Below are positions 42,867 through 53,241 of a stretch of DNA of 64,000 nucleotides, piece after piece (within the stretch, counting starts at the first letter, position 1; each line of letters starts with the position of its first letter). The notes under the pieces were generated by a model. The model was given only the letters and a program-made list of their open reading frames with translations. It did not search any database and had not been told where the DNA came from. Location of the stretch: assembly GCA_035236585.1 (NCBI GenBank), contig CP141139.1:39441217-39505216 (forward strand), read 5' to 3'. Origin of the DNA: Warburgia ugandensis (lineage: Eukaryota; Streptophyta; Magnoliopsida; Canellales; Canellaceae). The translations under genes and the position numbers were made by a program.

Positions 42867-45800
42867 ATGGCGGGTTGGGAACAATATGGTGTTGATGAGT
42901 TGTACCTGTCTCCTTCTGACCCAGTGGTCATAGAGCTCAACCGTCTGGAGAATCAACTTAAAGGTGTATTAGCATGTTTTTTCTTTCATGCATGGCCTTC
43001 TTTCATGTTCTTTGATTGCTTAAAATCTTTATTTCATGATATTTAATGGTTTCTATTGTTTATTCTATCATGCATGCTCGCTCTTCCATGTTCTTTAATT
43101 GCTTATGCTCTTAGTTTCATGTTCTTTGATTACTTCCACTGTATAGTAAGTAGCAATTGGGCTCTTCTTTTGCTCCTATCTCTCTTCTAGTTGAGGAAAC
43201 TTGCTGTGATTTCTGCAGTGATGTTTTCATATATAGTTAATGACGATTCTAGTTTTTTCATGTTCTTTGCTTGCGTCTAATCATTGTGCTATAAAGTGAG
43301 TAGCTGTTGGGTTTCTCTTCACTATTTTGTTTGTTTAGTTAAGCGACAATGCTGGGTTTTCTGCAACTAGTTTGTTATATAGTTAAGGATGCTTCTTTCG
43401 TGTTCTTTTATTCCTTCTACTTTATCATATATATTAAGCAGCAATTAGGTTTCCTTTTCTTTTTGTTTTACATGAGGCATTTTTCTGGAACTTCTGGAAT
43501 TAAAAGTTTTGCAATATAGTAATGATGGCTGTAATGCTGCTTAAAGTTTACATTGTAGCTAGCTTTCTCTTTACTGCAACAGAGAAGATCTCTTTACTTC
43601 TATTGGTTTGTTAGTTGCTCTCTCTTTGTTCCTTGTATCCTCTGTTGGTATACCATACATATCTTAGCGAGTTTTCAGCAAGTTCTGTTTGCTCTCTACC
43701 TGCGTGCTGACAGTGGAGTTTTTCCAGTGCAACTGGCAGAACTGCTTTGTCTGTGATTTTGCTTGCCTGATATATGTTTGTTTTATGCTAAAATAGCAGC
43801 AAGTTTTTCCTGCTGCCTCTTATTTGATTGGGCCATGGAACAGTACTGGGTTTCTTTTGGTTAGTCTGCCCCTTCCCTAGAACCTGCATATGCAGGAGCT
43901 CCGTGCACCAGGCTGCCCTTTTTCTGTTGTCCTAATTTTGGTTTTTGTGATGTGGCAATGCTTCACTTGGGTTTGTTCTCCACTTATGACTTTTTGGAAC
44001 AGTAGGAATTTCTCTGTTTTGCTATTCTAATATGATTTTACTAATTGGCTAGTCTTTTTCAACAAAGAAAAAAAGATGGTCATGATTGGCCAAATTGCTA
44101 ATATATGTGTATTTATGTTATAACTTCGAAACATATACTATCTGAATTTCTTTGGGGAAATTATGTCTATATAAGTAAAATGCATTAAAAGGTAAAGTTG
44201 TACAATCTATCTGTATTAATACTGCAAGAAATGAAACAAGATTTGAAAAACTGAAATCCTCTTGTTACAGAGTTGACTATTTGTTATTTACAATCCAGAT
44301 TCTGTAGAGAAGTCCATGTAATTTGTTGTTCTGCAGGATCCTTTTCTTTATCCAAACATTCTGCTCATGCTATGTATCTTACTCAAGAGGTCTGTTATGA
44401 AACTAAATTTTCCATTGACGTTCTCATTTTAAATGTTAAATTTTAACTGTAATGATCAGAAAAACACCTGGGGATTCATAGTAAAGGACACTTATCTGTA
44501 ACCTCCATATTTTTATTTTTATTTTTTGAAATGATAACCTACTGCTGTTTAATTGTAGAAATTGTAAAAACATTGCCACTTATATCTTCATCTTATTATA
44601 GAGCTTATGTTTTCTCTGATCCATAACAAGTTCTCATGGTTATTGGAGCAATTCCTCCTGTTGCTTTTTCATGAAACTTCCTCTTGTATCGTCAAAACCT
44701 CACCCACTAATTCAGCAACTGACATTATTTAATTCCAAATTCAGAGCAATGCCATCTTCCAATTCTGATAACTCTCATGGCATTACATCATCAAGACCAT
44801 GAAAGAAATATCGATTGTGGTCTACCCCTTCCCCGGACCCAGCATAAGCAGGAGCTTTTTGCACCGGGGCTGCCCTTTACTTTCGCAAAAGAATCAAGAA
44901 ACATTAATGGTAACTCTACGAGCCAACAAAATTAGGAATATTACCCATGAACATGTTGAACAATACAATAAAGACAAGATTGTGAATACAGGCAATGTAC
45001 TTCAAGTAGGTAATGGTATTGCTCATATTCCTGGTTTTGAAACCTTCAGTTTCATCATTTTAAGTTTCTTCCTAAATCATCATGATGAAGCCTATAAGCT
45101 TGTACTATATTCTTCACTGCCTACCAAAAGGAAATATTCATGGCTCTCATTTCCATTGTGTTATCTCATTGAAATACTTCCATTTGTCTTTCACTGTATG
45201 CCCAGACAAAGAAAGGGAGCTTGGAAATGCCCAGAGTGAAATAAAAGCCTTGAGAGTGACAGAGCTTCTGAAAGAGAAAGCTGTTGAAGAGGTAATGGCA
45301 TATCAAACTTACATGTGTGTGTATTCACATGCCTAAGAGTGTCCAATGATGGGCAAACAAAATCGCTAACAGACACACTCTTCATAACTAAACAGTTCTC
45401 ACTTCTATTAATGACCAGATCTAAATTTTCTTTTTGATTATTTTCCCAGCTCAGCGATGAACTCAAAAAACTGGATGAGAGACTCCAAGCCACTGAAAAT
45501 CTTCTTGAACAGAAGGTGCAGTTATGTGTTTATTATGTTCTTGCATCTTTGACATAATGTCCCATTGTGGTTAGATGTGGTAGTTATCTTCAATCTCTAA
45601 ATTTGGTTAACTGCAGACTCTTGAAAACAAGAAACTAATCATTGAGAAGAAAGAGGCATTGGCTGCACAGTTTGCCGCAGAAGCAGCACTAAGAAGAGTT
45701 CATGCAACTCAAAAGGATGACGACTCTGTTCCAATTGAGGCTGTTATTGCACCTCTTGAATCTGAAATGAAAATGTATAAGAGTGAGGTATGAAGTAGAA

Positions 45801-48800
45801 CATGCTCTCAAGGTCCTTTTAAACAATAAGGAAAAGTTGGTGAATGCATGGTTCTCTTTTTTTTTTTGGTTTTTTGGTAGGTAAGCATTGGACATGAACC
45901 CACAACCACTTGATTGTGAGACAAGGCCTTAATCAACTTGGCTAAGTGGTAAGTCCATATTACATGGGTTTTCATCTAACAAGGTCTTACTTTCTTGCAG
46001 ATTACAGCGCTGCAGGAGGATAATAAGGCTTTAGAACGACTTACAAAGTCAAAAGAGGTGGCACTAGTTGAAGCTGAGAAGATTCTGAAAAGTGCTCTTG
46101 AACGGGCATTAATTGTAGAGGAACTTCAAAACCAAAACTTTGAGTTAAATAGGCGAATTGAGATCTTGCAGGTTCTGTCTCAGTCTAGTTTTCTGTACTT
46201 TTTATCTAAAAGTAGCAATTCACCCATTTGAACATGTCCAAAAATGGCACAGGAGGAGAACAGAATTCTTGATAAAACTAACCGTCAGAAGGTTGCAGAG
46301 GTTGAGAAGCTTACCCAGACCATACAGGAACTTGAAGAGGCCATTCTAGCAGCTGGTTCTTCTGCCAATATGATTCGTGATTATCAGCGTCAGGTTTCTG
46401 AATTGAATGTAAGATTCATCCTAGTATATGATCAGCTTTAGACCAACAGTAGTGTTTTTAATTAGGATAGATATTAGTCTTCCCTGGCCAGTATAACTCT
46501 TGATTCCACTAAAGTTACTCATTTCTCAATATTCTAGGAAGAGAAGAAGACCCTTGAGAGGCAGCTAGCAAGAGTTAAAATCTCTGCAAACAGGGTCGCA
46601 GCTGTTGTAGCAAATGAGTGGAAGGATGAGAATGAGAAAGTCATGCCTGTTAGGCAATGGCTGGAAGAACGAAGGTTCTTGCAGGTATCAATCTTTTCCC
46701 TACTTTTATTTCTTAGACAATTTACCATGTTAATTCAAATATTAGAGTACCTTCATCTAATCAAATTAGAGGATAATCCTGACCATTCAATAATGAAGGA
46801 AACCTTCATTAGTGTCTAATGCCAAGATAAATAGGCTAGTTGAAGTATATGTTCAAGCCTCGTGCAACAAAATAGTGGCAAGGATCTAGAAAAAATAAAT
46901 TGGGAATATTAAAGCAAATCCCAGTATCTTACAGCAAGTCCTTCCATGGATATGTAATCTTCAAAAACATTCTCCAATACATCTGCAGGGGGAGATACAG
47001 CGGTTAAGGGACAAGCTAAGCATTTCAGAGAGAACAGCTAAGGCCGAAGCACAACTCAAAGTATGAAAGTGAAAATCCACTTGAACTCAGATACTTCTGC
47101 CTTTGTTTACATCAACAATATCTTGATTCCTTCATTCATATAATTTTATAGCCGACCCCTAATCGGGATAAGGCTTTGATGATGTTGATGATGATGATTT
47201 CAGGACAAAGTAAAATTAAGGTTAAAGACATTGGAAGAAGGTTTAAAGCATGCATCAAGTTTATCAGTCAACATCACTGCCTCTCCAAGGTCTCAACAAA
47301 CAGAAAAGTCTGCACCTGTTTTAGGATTTCTATCAAATAATGCAGGACCAAGAAGGAAATCAACATCTCAGCCAAGGGATTCTCTCACTATCAATAAAAA
47401 CTCTACATTCCAACAGCCAAATTTGATGCTAGGAACTGCATATAGCACTGTACATGTGAAAAGATCTAATAGCTTGAAACTGAAATATGCATCCAGAGAA
47501 AATATGTTGAGAAAGAATCTATGGGATCCTAGAAGTAAATTTCTTGATGATGGTGGAAAAGAGAACACAGAAAGCAAGATGAATTCAGATGTCAAGGCCA
47601 TTGAATTTGCTGGTGGTGAAGTAGAAGATTCAGAAGAAACTAAAACCAAGAGTACTAATGATGTGGCCTCTCAAAATAAGGGAAGTCTAGGTGTTGGCAG
47701 CGATGATTCAGTCTCCGGTTTTCTGTATGACAGGCTACAAAAGGAGGTCATTAATTTAAGGAGAAAATGTGAAGAGAAAGATGGGTCCTTGATTGCAAAA
47801 GATGAGGAAATCAAGGTAAAATATGTTTACTTTTGAGAGATTATAGTTTTGAATAGTGTCTCTCACCTCTCATGTCATGTACTTGTATATTTATTTTTCT
47901 CTCCAGATGCTCCTAAGGAAGATTGACACATTGACAAAATCCATGGAAATAGAATCAAAAAAATTGAAGAGAGATGCAGCAGCTAAAGAGAAGGAAATGT
48001 TGGCCAAGTTGGAGGAGAATAAACAAAAGAACAGAAACATAAATAACTCCAAAAGGTTAGCAAATTACTTCCTTTATTTTGCTTTACTACCATTGCTTTG
48101 GTCTATGTGTTTCTGTAGTATTGCACAATTTACAAACTTTTGATCCTGCCTTTTATTTGTTGTATAGACATTGAAGATAAACCAGTTCTTCCACTGTGTT
48201 TTTGGAAAACCTGAAGAGACTGATACTTCAATTTTCTCAAGCATTGGTTCATTGCTTCCTAGCTCTAGTATTACTGCATGTGGTCAGGTCTTGCCCAATC
48301 ATCTAATTGGGCATTTTATTCATTGCCAGTTAGATGGCCGGTGAGGATTGAAGTTGGAAAAGTAAAAAACTGTCAAGATTTGCACAATTTGCATACAACT
48401 TGAGATTCATAGCTACAAACTGTATACTTGATAGATTCATAGATCAGTTTCAACCAGTAAGTGGGTACTAGAACTAGAGTAGCCTTATTTCGGTCATAGT
48501 ATTTGATGAAATCTTCAAAACCTTGTCCACAGATTAGTACCTAAACCTTTAAGCTTCCACTGTCTCCAGAAGTGATTCAGTTAAAATTATTTAAAATTAA
48601 TCATGACTTGATTTCTAGTTTATTCATGGTTTTGTCCCTGTCACCTTTCTAAGTTAATTTTCTACTTGTCGCCACTTTTGCAATACCACAGCTACAGTTT
48701 TGGGTTTTACTAGTTAGTGACATTGTCAGACCCTCTATGATCATGGGTAAAGAAAAAAACAAGGGCAGCCAGGTGCACAAAGCTCCCACGCATGCAGGAT

Positions 48801-51286
48801 TCGGGAAGGGGCGACTACAAGGGTCAATAGTACGCAATCACGGTTATATTCCTTTATTTCCATCATTAGCCTAGACCCCAAGTGACTTAAGTCTTCCTAA
48901 AAGCAATCCACACTGTTGGGTCAGACCCAGTGTAAGGATTCCCTATCCATGACTTTGTCTCAAAACCCATAACGAACCTAATATGCCTTCTTCTTTCCAA
49001 TTTATCTTGGTCCTTGGTTGACAACCAAACAAATAGTTCAAAACTTACAGAAGCAAAAAACTAAAAAAAACATAGACCACTTTCTTCACCTAGAACCTAT
49101 TAGAGACTTTGCATAATCCCAAGCTTTCCATGTATGGCAATTAGCACCAAACCTGGCTGCATCTTAGATTACCTATTTATCCAGTCCATCTCCTGTTTCA
49201 GTTGACGGGGTCCTCCTCCATTGAGAAATGACTTGACCTCCTGAGCAAGATCTTGCTTCCACCAGCACCAGCCTGCTTGCCCTTGGATTCTTAGTCTTTA
49301 GCCTTTGGGCTCCAATAAAAGTTTCTGTTGCACAAGAAGGGAGCAAGACCATACAGAATTGGCAGGACTATAATCAGTCTTACAGGATTCCTCCTTTAAA
49401 GGATAGTCAAACATCCCCCATGGAAAGCCTCTAGAAGCAAAATCCAAGGACAAGATTCTATAAGCTTTCCGTGTATGGAAATTGGCACAGAACCAGACAC
49501 CATCTTGATTACCTAATTATTTTCAAGCCATCTCCTATTGCAATAGGTGGAACTAGGTATGGCAGTGGGTGGCATTTTTTAGGGGATCTGACCTAAAATG
49601 ACCTGCACAAGCCAGTGTCAGGGGCAGGAAATTTTTAACCTTAATAGTGTTGAGGTTGGATATCTGTCACCTGAAGTTGGTTAGAATGAGGGAAAGGACT
49701 GCCAAGGCTCTGCCATAACATCCTCCATTACCATTCCTAAGCAACACTCCTGACTGTCCCTTAGTGAATTATTTGATTAAGAAAAGAAAAATCTTATGAT
49801 ATAATAACATTATTAGTTTAGGATGAGATAGGACTGTTGTATATCACTATTATACACAACTCTTATCATGCTAATGAAATCAATTTTCGGTGGACAATCT
49901 GTCTGGCACACGCTGTCAAAATTTTGCTGTTGTTTACTGCAGCATGTTGAGGCAAGCCTATCAGGGGAGTGAACCTGAATTGACTCGTAAGGGTCAATGT
50001 CTGGGGCAGGAAATTTTTGACCCAAACAGTATTAGGGTCAGAAATCTATGACCCAAAGTCAGTTAGGTTCAGGTTAAGGGCAGGATAAAAACATTAGGGT
50101 TGGGGCCAGGTTCCGCCAAAATTCTGCCTTGACCCACCCTGTTGCCATCCCTAGATGGGACTCTCCTCCCATGAGAAATGAATTGACCTCCTAAGCAAAA
50201 TCACTCTTCCACCATCACCAGCATGCTTGCCTATAGATTCTTAGTCTCTAGCATTTTTTTTTCTCTGAAAATTATTTCTGAGTCTCTAGCGTTTGGTGCC
50301 CAACAAAACTCTTTGCTGCACAGGAAGGAGTAAAGATGTACTTATTTGGCGAAGCTAGAATTAATCATCAAGTATAGGATTCCCCTCCTTTAGAGAATAT
50401 GTAAAACGTCTCCTCCAGTGAAAGCCTCCACAAGCAAAATCCAAGGACAAGATCCTACAAGACATAAAGAATGACAAAACTTACTGAATTTCTTGTAGAG
50501 TCACTATATCACTCTTCCACAATGGAGGCAACTCCCTTTTTCTTCAATCCTGTGACACCTACTACTAATTACAAGATTGACTCTCGTGATTATGTCCTGG
50601 CACATAAATTTTCACTGTTTCACGTTTTATTTTTTTACCAACCCCTAATTGGGATAAGGTCATGATGATGATGATGGTGATGGTGATGGTGATGATGATG
50701 TTTCAAGTCATTATTTTTGTCAAACTTTTGCTAGGAAGTTTGATTTTGTGTCTGTTTTATCTCATCAAACAAAAAGAAAAGTTGGGTGGATCTAGAAAAG
50801 ACCATTCAGCATGTGGTCAAAGCATAGTTGTCAATATCTTTTCTTTTCATCCAAAAAGGCCAAAATTTTGTTTCTGCCAAAAAATGAAACAGGATATTTT
50901 TGTTGAAACGGCCGATATTTTACAAAATTTAGTCCAAAATCTCAATTCTTGGTACGGACCAAAATAGTGACCGAAACAAATTTCACAACTATTCAAAGCG
51001 AGCTATCACCTTCCCCCTGCCTCTGTAATATCTTGAATTACTTATGTTAAGCTCTGTCGTGTACTTAACTATGAGTAGGAGTCTCTTTGTTGGTGACGTT
51101 CAACCTTACCTCTATAATTGATATCCTTATTTCTCTGGGTCTTGCATAGTTCTTGTCTTGAACATATTAAGCTCTGTTCTACACAAGTAGGATAAGGAAC
51201 CTCTTTGTTAGTTTTTCTTAACTTCATGTAAGTGTCTCTACAGGGCCATGAAACATCTCGAAGCCTCTACAAACTCAAGAAGTTAA
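42867..51286 (+). CDS. MAP70.5: Microtubule-associated protein 70 family (MAP70.5-like), 11 coding exons
   Basis: Encodes a plant-specific coiled-coil protein that binds cortical microtubules; MAP70-5 of Arabidopsis acts in secondary wall patterning (family knowledge). Exons: 42867-42963, 45206-45291, 45450-45515, 45617-45787, 46001-46171, 46253-46408, 46538-46684, 46989-47060, 47204-47815, 47907-48055, 51244-51286; all introns are GT-AG and phases join to about 589 codons (Arabidopsis MAP70-5 is about 540). Diagnostic blocks: [110 protein letters not shown], and C-terminal [14 protein letters not shown]. The EMKMYK and [15 protein letters not shown] blocks favour the MAP70.5 branch. Start: first in-frame ATG with a strong context. 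The last exon is uncertain: splicing instead to 48168 would add one His and stop at 48174 (577 aa). The distal exon is preferred for its pyrimidine-rich acceptor and two AATAAA signals downstream. Confidence 0.93.
43118..43538. repeat. Three decayed 140-bp tandem units in MAP70 intron 1
   Basis: Units start at 43118, 43259 and 43399. Each opens with a form of CATGTTCTTTGATT, carries AGTAGCAATTGGG-like sequence about 35 bp in, and has ATATAGTTAA near its end in the first two. Partial starts occur at about 43003 and 43087. Confidence 0.7.
43861..43922 (+). mobile_element. Au-type SINE, 3' end only, in MAP70 intron 1
   Basis: CCCCTTCCCTAGAACCTGC, then TGCAGGAGCTCCGTGCACC, then AGGCTGCCCTTTT. 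This is the conserved 3' end of the widespread plant Au SINE. The tRNA-related 5' half is absent. Confidence 0.75.
44816..44879 (+). mobile_element. Au-type SINE, 3' end only, in MAP70 intron 1
   Basis: TGTGGTCTACCCCTTCCCC, then GGACCCAGCATAAGCAGGAG and GCACCGGGGCTGCCCTTT. Same orientation as the copy at 43861, also 5'-truncated; it lies about 10 bp from the plastid-derived segment. Confidence 0.78.
44889..45041 (+). pseudogene. Plastid DNA insertion (NUPT): start of atpA in MAP70 intron 1
   Basis: The sequence reads as the first 45 codons of the chloroplast ATP synthase alpha subunit, from ATG at 44907: [20 protein letters not shown], then [15 protein letters not shown]. The plastid leader just upstream (AGAATCAAGAAACATTAATG) is also kept, which points to DNA transfer rather than a coding relic. 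One codon is missing relative to the plastid protein and several residues differ, so it has been nuclear for some time. Homology stops at about 45041; the frame runs on by chance into exon 2. Not a functional gene; it sits 165 bp upstream of MAP70 exon 2. Confidence 0.88.
45857..45960 (-). mobile_element. tRNA-derived SINE in MAP70 intron 4
   Basis: On the minus strand: TAGCCAAGTTG fits the box A consensus TRGYNNARNNG exactly, and GGTTCATGTCC matches box B (GGTTCGANTCC) at 9 of 11 fixed positions. The element ends in A-runs (the T-run at 45857-45867 on the plus strand). The head resembles a Leu/Ser-type tRNA. Opposite in direction to the host gene. Confidence 0.7.
47137..47203 (+). mobile_element. 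LINE/SINE 3' tail forming the end of MAP70 intron 8
   Basis: AGCCGACCCCTAATCGGGAT and AAGGCTTTGATGATG followed by GAT repeats is the 3' end shared by plant RTE LINEs and their SINEs. The intron's acceptor (TTTCAG at 47198-47203) directly ends this tail. Confidence 0.7.
48761..48838 (-). mobile_element. Au-type SINE fragment in MAP70 intron 10
   Basis: AAGGGCAGCCAGGTGCACAA, then CGGGAAGGGGCGACTACAAG and AGTACGCAATCA: the 3' half of an Au SINE on the minus strand, truncated at its tRNA end. Confidence 0.78.
49121..50463. repeat. About 340-bp tandem duplication in MAP70 intron 10
   Basis: Unit 1 begins AAGCTTTCCATGTATGGCAA (49121) and unit 2 AAGCTTTCCGTGTATGGAAA (about 49465). Both continue through CCATCTCCT, GAGAAATGA(A/C)TTGACCTCCT, CCTGCTTGCC-like and AAAATCCAAGGACAAGAT. 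Unit 2 is split by the hAT-like insert and has a further short insertion near 50250. Confidence 0.87.
49554..50153. mobile_element. hAT-like non-autonomous element in the second duplication unit
   Basis: 600 bp. The left end TAGGTATGGCAGTGGGTGG and the reverse complement of the right end TAGGGATGGCAACAGGGTGG form terminal inverted repeats of a form seen in plant hAT elements. Flanks GGTGGAAC (49546-49553) and GATGGGAC (50154-50161) agree at 6 of 8 sites, an aged 8-bp target duplication. The uninterrupted paralogous site is in unit 1 near 49205-49220. No transposase is encoded. Confidence 0.75.
50637..50703 (+). mobile_element. RTE/SINE-type 3' tail with (GAT/GGT)n in MAP70 intron 10
   Basis: ACCAACCCCTAATTGGGATA, AGGTCATGATG and then GATGGTGATG repeats. 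Same family as the intron 8 tail; no upstream body was recognised. Confidence 0.65.
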
Positions 51287-51372
51287 GGTGGTCTGGGGAT
51301 TCTTAATTCATTCCTTGTACCAAAGTGAGGTTTCTCCTGTACATATTGAAAGAGTTGGCTATTTGCAGGTTA

Positions 51373-51455
51373 AATAAATGTTTGGATTAGTTAGAACTGA
51401 TGAATGTGAACCAGGAACTCGGAATGTATTGTTTGTATCAAGCTGCATGAATAAA
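51373..51455 (+). terminator. Candidate polyadenylation signals of the MAP70-like gene
   Basis: AATAAA at 51373-51378 and again at 51450-51455 follow the preferred stop codon (51284-51286) by 87 and 164 bp. The sequence between has mixed, UTR-like composition. Confidence 0.5.
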
Positions 51456-51739
51456 CCTAAATTGTCTGTGTAAACTGTTTGGTTGGATTTTCCCTCAGAT
51501 TGTCAACCAATGATCAGATAATTGCCTTAACGGAATGCGGTTTTCATTTAAACAGTAGGTGTTAAGCTATTACCATTATGATCTGCCATATAGTGCTAAA
51601 CTAGACTTTTCCCTTCAGAGAGCAGGAAAGCAGTTTTGAAATTATGGAAGTTCAGAGAGCATAAATTTATGATACTCAGCTTCTGGAAAGCTGCACATGT
51701 ACATCATCCAGTCTGGACCGCCCAGTTGATGAATTATGT

Positions 51740-51885
51740 CTTTGATGGGTCAAGCCAAAGACTGCACCAATCAATCTTAACCATCTAATGATTGGACTAT
51801 TTTTTCTGGACCATTTCTCATGCTTTTCACTTGCCAGTTCAGTAGAATCTGATGCATCTGAATCTTAATATTTGACCCATCAAAG
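51740..51885. repeat. Perfect 14-bp inverted repeat
   Basis: CTTTGATGGGTCAA at 51740-51753 and its exact complement TTGACCCATCAAAG at 51872-51885; possibly the relic of a small inverted-repeat element. Confidence 0.6.
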
Positions 51886-51989
51886 TGGTGGGTGCACTGA
51901 TTCAGCAGTCTGAACAAGGATAGGCAAGACATTTATGCACCAAGTTGAGTACCGAAATTTCAGTTAGCATCTTAATATAAAACACTAGA

Positions 51990-52133
51990 AGGGGAGCCTT
52001 GTGCAATGTCAGAGTTGTCACAGTGCGACCCGAAGGTTATGGGTTTGAGGCGTAGAAATAGCCTATTGCAAAATGCAAGATAAGGCTGCATACTCTACAC
52101 CTTTTCTGCTCCTTGTCTGGCTGCCCTTTTTTC
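51990..52133 (+). mobile_element. Au-type SINE, near full length
   Basis: Starts GAAGGGGAGCCTTGTGCAAT, continues through a decayed box B (GGGTTTGAGGCGT), ATAGCCTATTGCAAAATGCA, AGATAAGGCTGC and ends TGGCTGCCCTTTTTT. The GC-rich segment before the 3' end is replaced or lost. Confidence 0.82.
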
Positions 52134-52136
52134 AAT

Positions 52137-52271
52137 AAAAGGGCAGCGCCAGTGCACGAAGCTCCCGCCTATGCGGGGTCTGGGGAAAGGGAGGACCACA
52201 AGGGCTAAAAGTACACAGCCTTACCTTGCATTTTGTAAGAGGCTGTTTCCACGCCTGGCTCCCCTTTTTTT
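52137..52271 (-). mobile_element. Au-type SINE, tail-to-tail with the previous copy, promoter deleted
   Basis: AAAAGGGCAGCGCCAGTGCA to GGCTCCCCTTT. Compared with 58253-58433 it lacks the stretch between TTTCCACG and GGCTCCCC, which is the part that holds boxes A and B. Three to four bases separate it from its inverted neighbour. Confidence 0.82.
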
Positions 52272-52799
52272 TTAATGTTTCACAGGTTTGGTTCAACTCC
52301 CTCTGCCAATAGGACTTCGTAGACTACTTGCATCTGGTAACCCGTACCATCTCTTCCACTTGTCCATTTTGGCAAGAAGAGCGTAAAGTCAACCATCATA
52401 CATGTTAGCCTAAATCATGGCACAAACAAAACAAACATTTGATCACCTCACATTTCTAACGCTCTTCTTCAACAACTATAAGAGCAGAAAATAAACGAAG
52501 AGTTTGTTATATAGACTTCATAGAATAAAATGAAAACACCCTTTTCCCACAACAACCATACTATGCCTCTACTTTCTTGAAACATTTCTCTTTTCCTTAA
52601 CATGGGGAATGATGCTGTATTATGCACCTATACACGTGAGACTCAACAAATTACACCCATCCATGTGACGTGCGATCTGTATCACTGATCAGGCAGGTCT
52701 TCTGGTGCGGATTTAGTAGCCTAAAAGTTGCATCCGCTGGATGATTTCCACCTCCAGATAGGAAAATTGGTTCAAAAAGAAAACCTTGTACTGACTCGC

Positions 52800-53241
52800 C
52801 TAATAAGTACATGACTCAGGGATGGTGGCCAAAGATGGCTTCCATTTCTGGCACTCTTCTCCTATTCGACAGCTGTTAATAATCCGAATAGCGAACTCTT
52901 CCGCTGTAAATTCCTTCATATTGCCTCTTGATAGCAACTCCTCCAATTGTTGCTTACTTACGAGGACCTTAACACGGCCAGCAGTGTCTTTTCCGGGCAT
53001 TCTCGGAGAAATTGGAGGGCTGAGAGAAGGGACAGGCTGTGGAATGAGAAAGTAAACCTCCCCGGAAATCAACTTCCAGTCAGGTGGCAATGGCATGTAA
53101 GGCAGGGTATGGCACCAGTTTGTAACCATGGAATGGACCATTAGTGATCTGTTCCACCGTGGCTGGAGCCATGAACTCTTCTTCACCTCCATCGATTTTC
53201 TCTTTTGCTGGACTGCACAAGAGATCTATACAATTTCCCAT
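52800..53241 (-). pseudogene. PADRE (DUF4228) domain protein, frame-shifted in this sequence
   Basis: PADRE proteins are small plant proteins induced by pathogens and stress, many starting MGN (family knowledge). From ATG at 53239-53241 the frame reads MGNCIDLLCSPAKEKIDGG and reaches NGPFHGYKLVPYPALHAIAT before a stop at 53080-53082. The rest of the domain is in another frame ending at 52800: PLPPDWKLISGEVYFLIPQP, then RVKVLVSKQQLEELLSRG and FTAEEFAIRI. The switch must lie near 53085-53110 and needs a 1-2 base indel; no GT-AG intron of plausible size bridges it. The joined product would be about 145 residues. Gly2 and Cys4 suit N-myristoylation and palmitoylation, so a membrane location is plausible. 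Either a young pseudogene or a sequencing error; a shorter protein from ATG at 53190-53192 is possible but loses the MGNC start. Convergent with the MAP70-like gene. Confidence 0.7.

Noticed and set aside
44799-45239. A 146-codon gene in MAP70 intron 1
   Set aside because: The frame joins a SINE end, a plastid atpA fragment, intron sequence and an out-of-frame piece of MAP70 exon 2.
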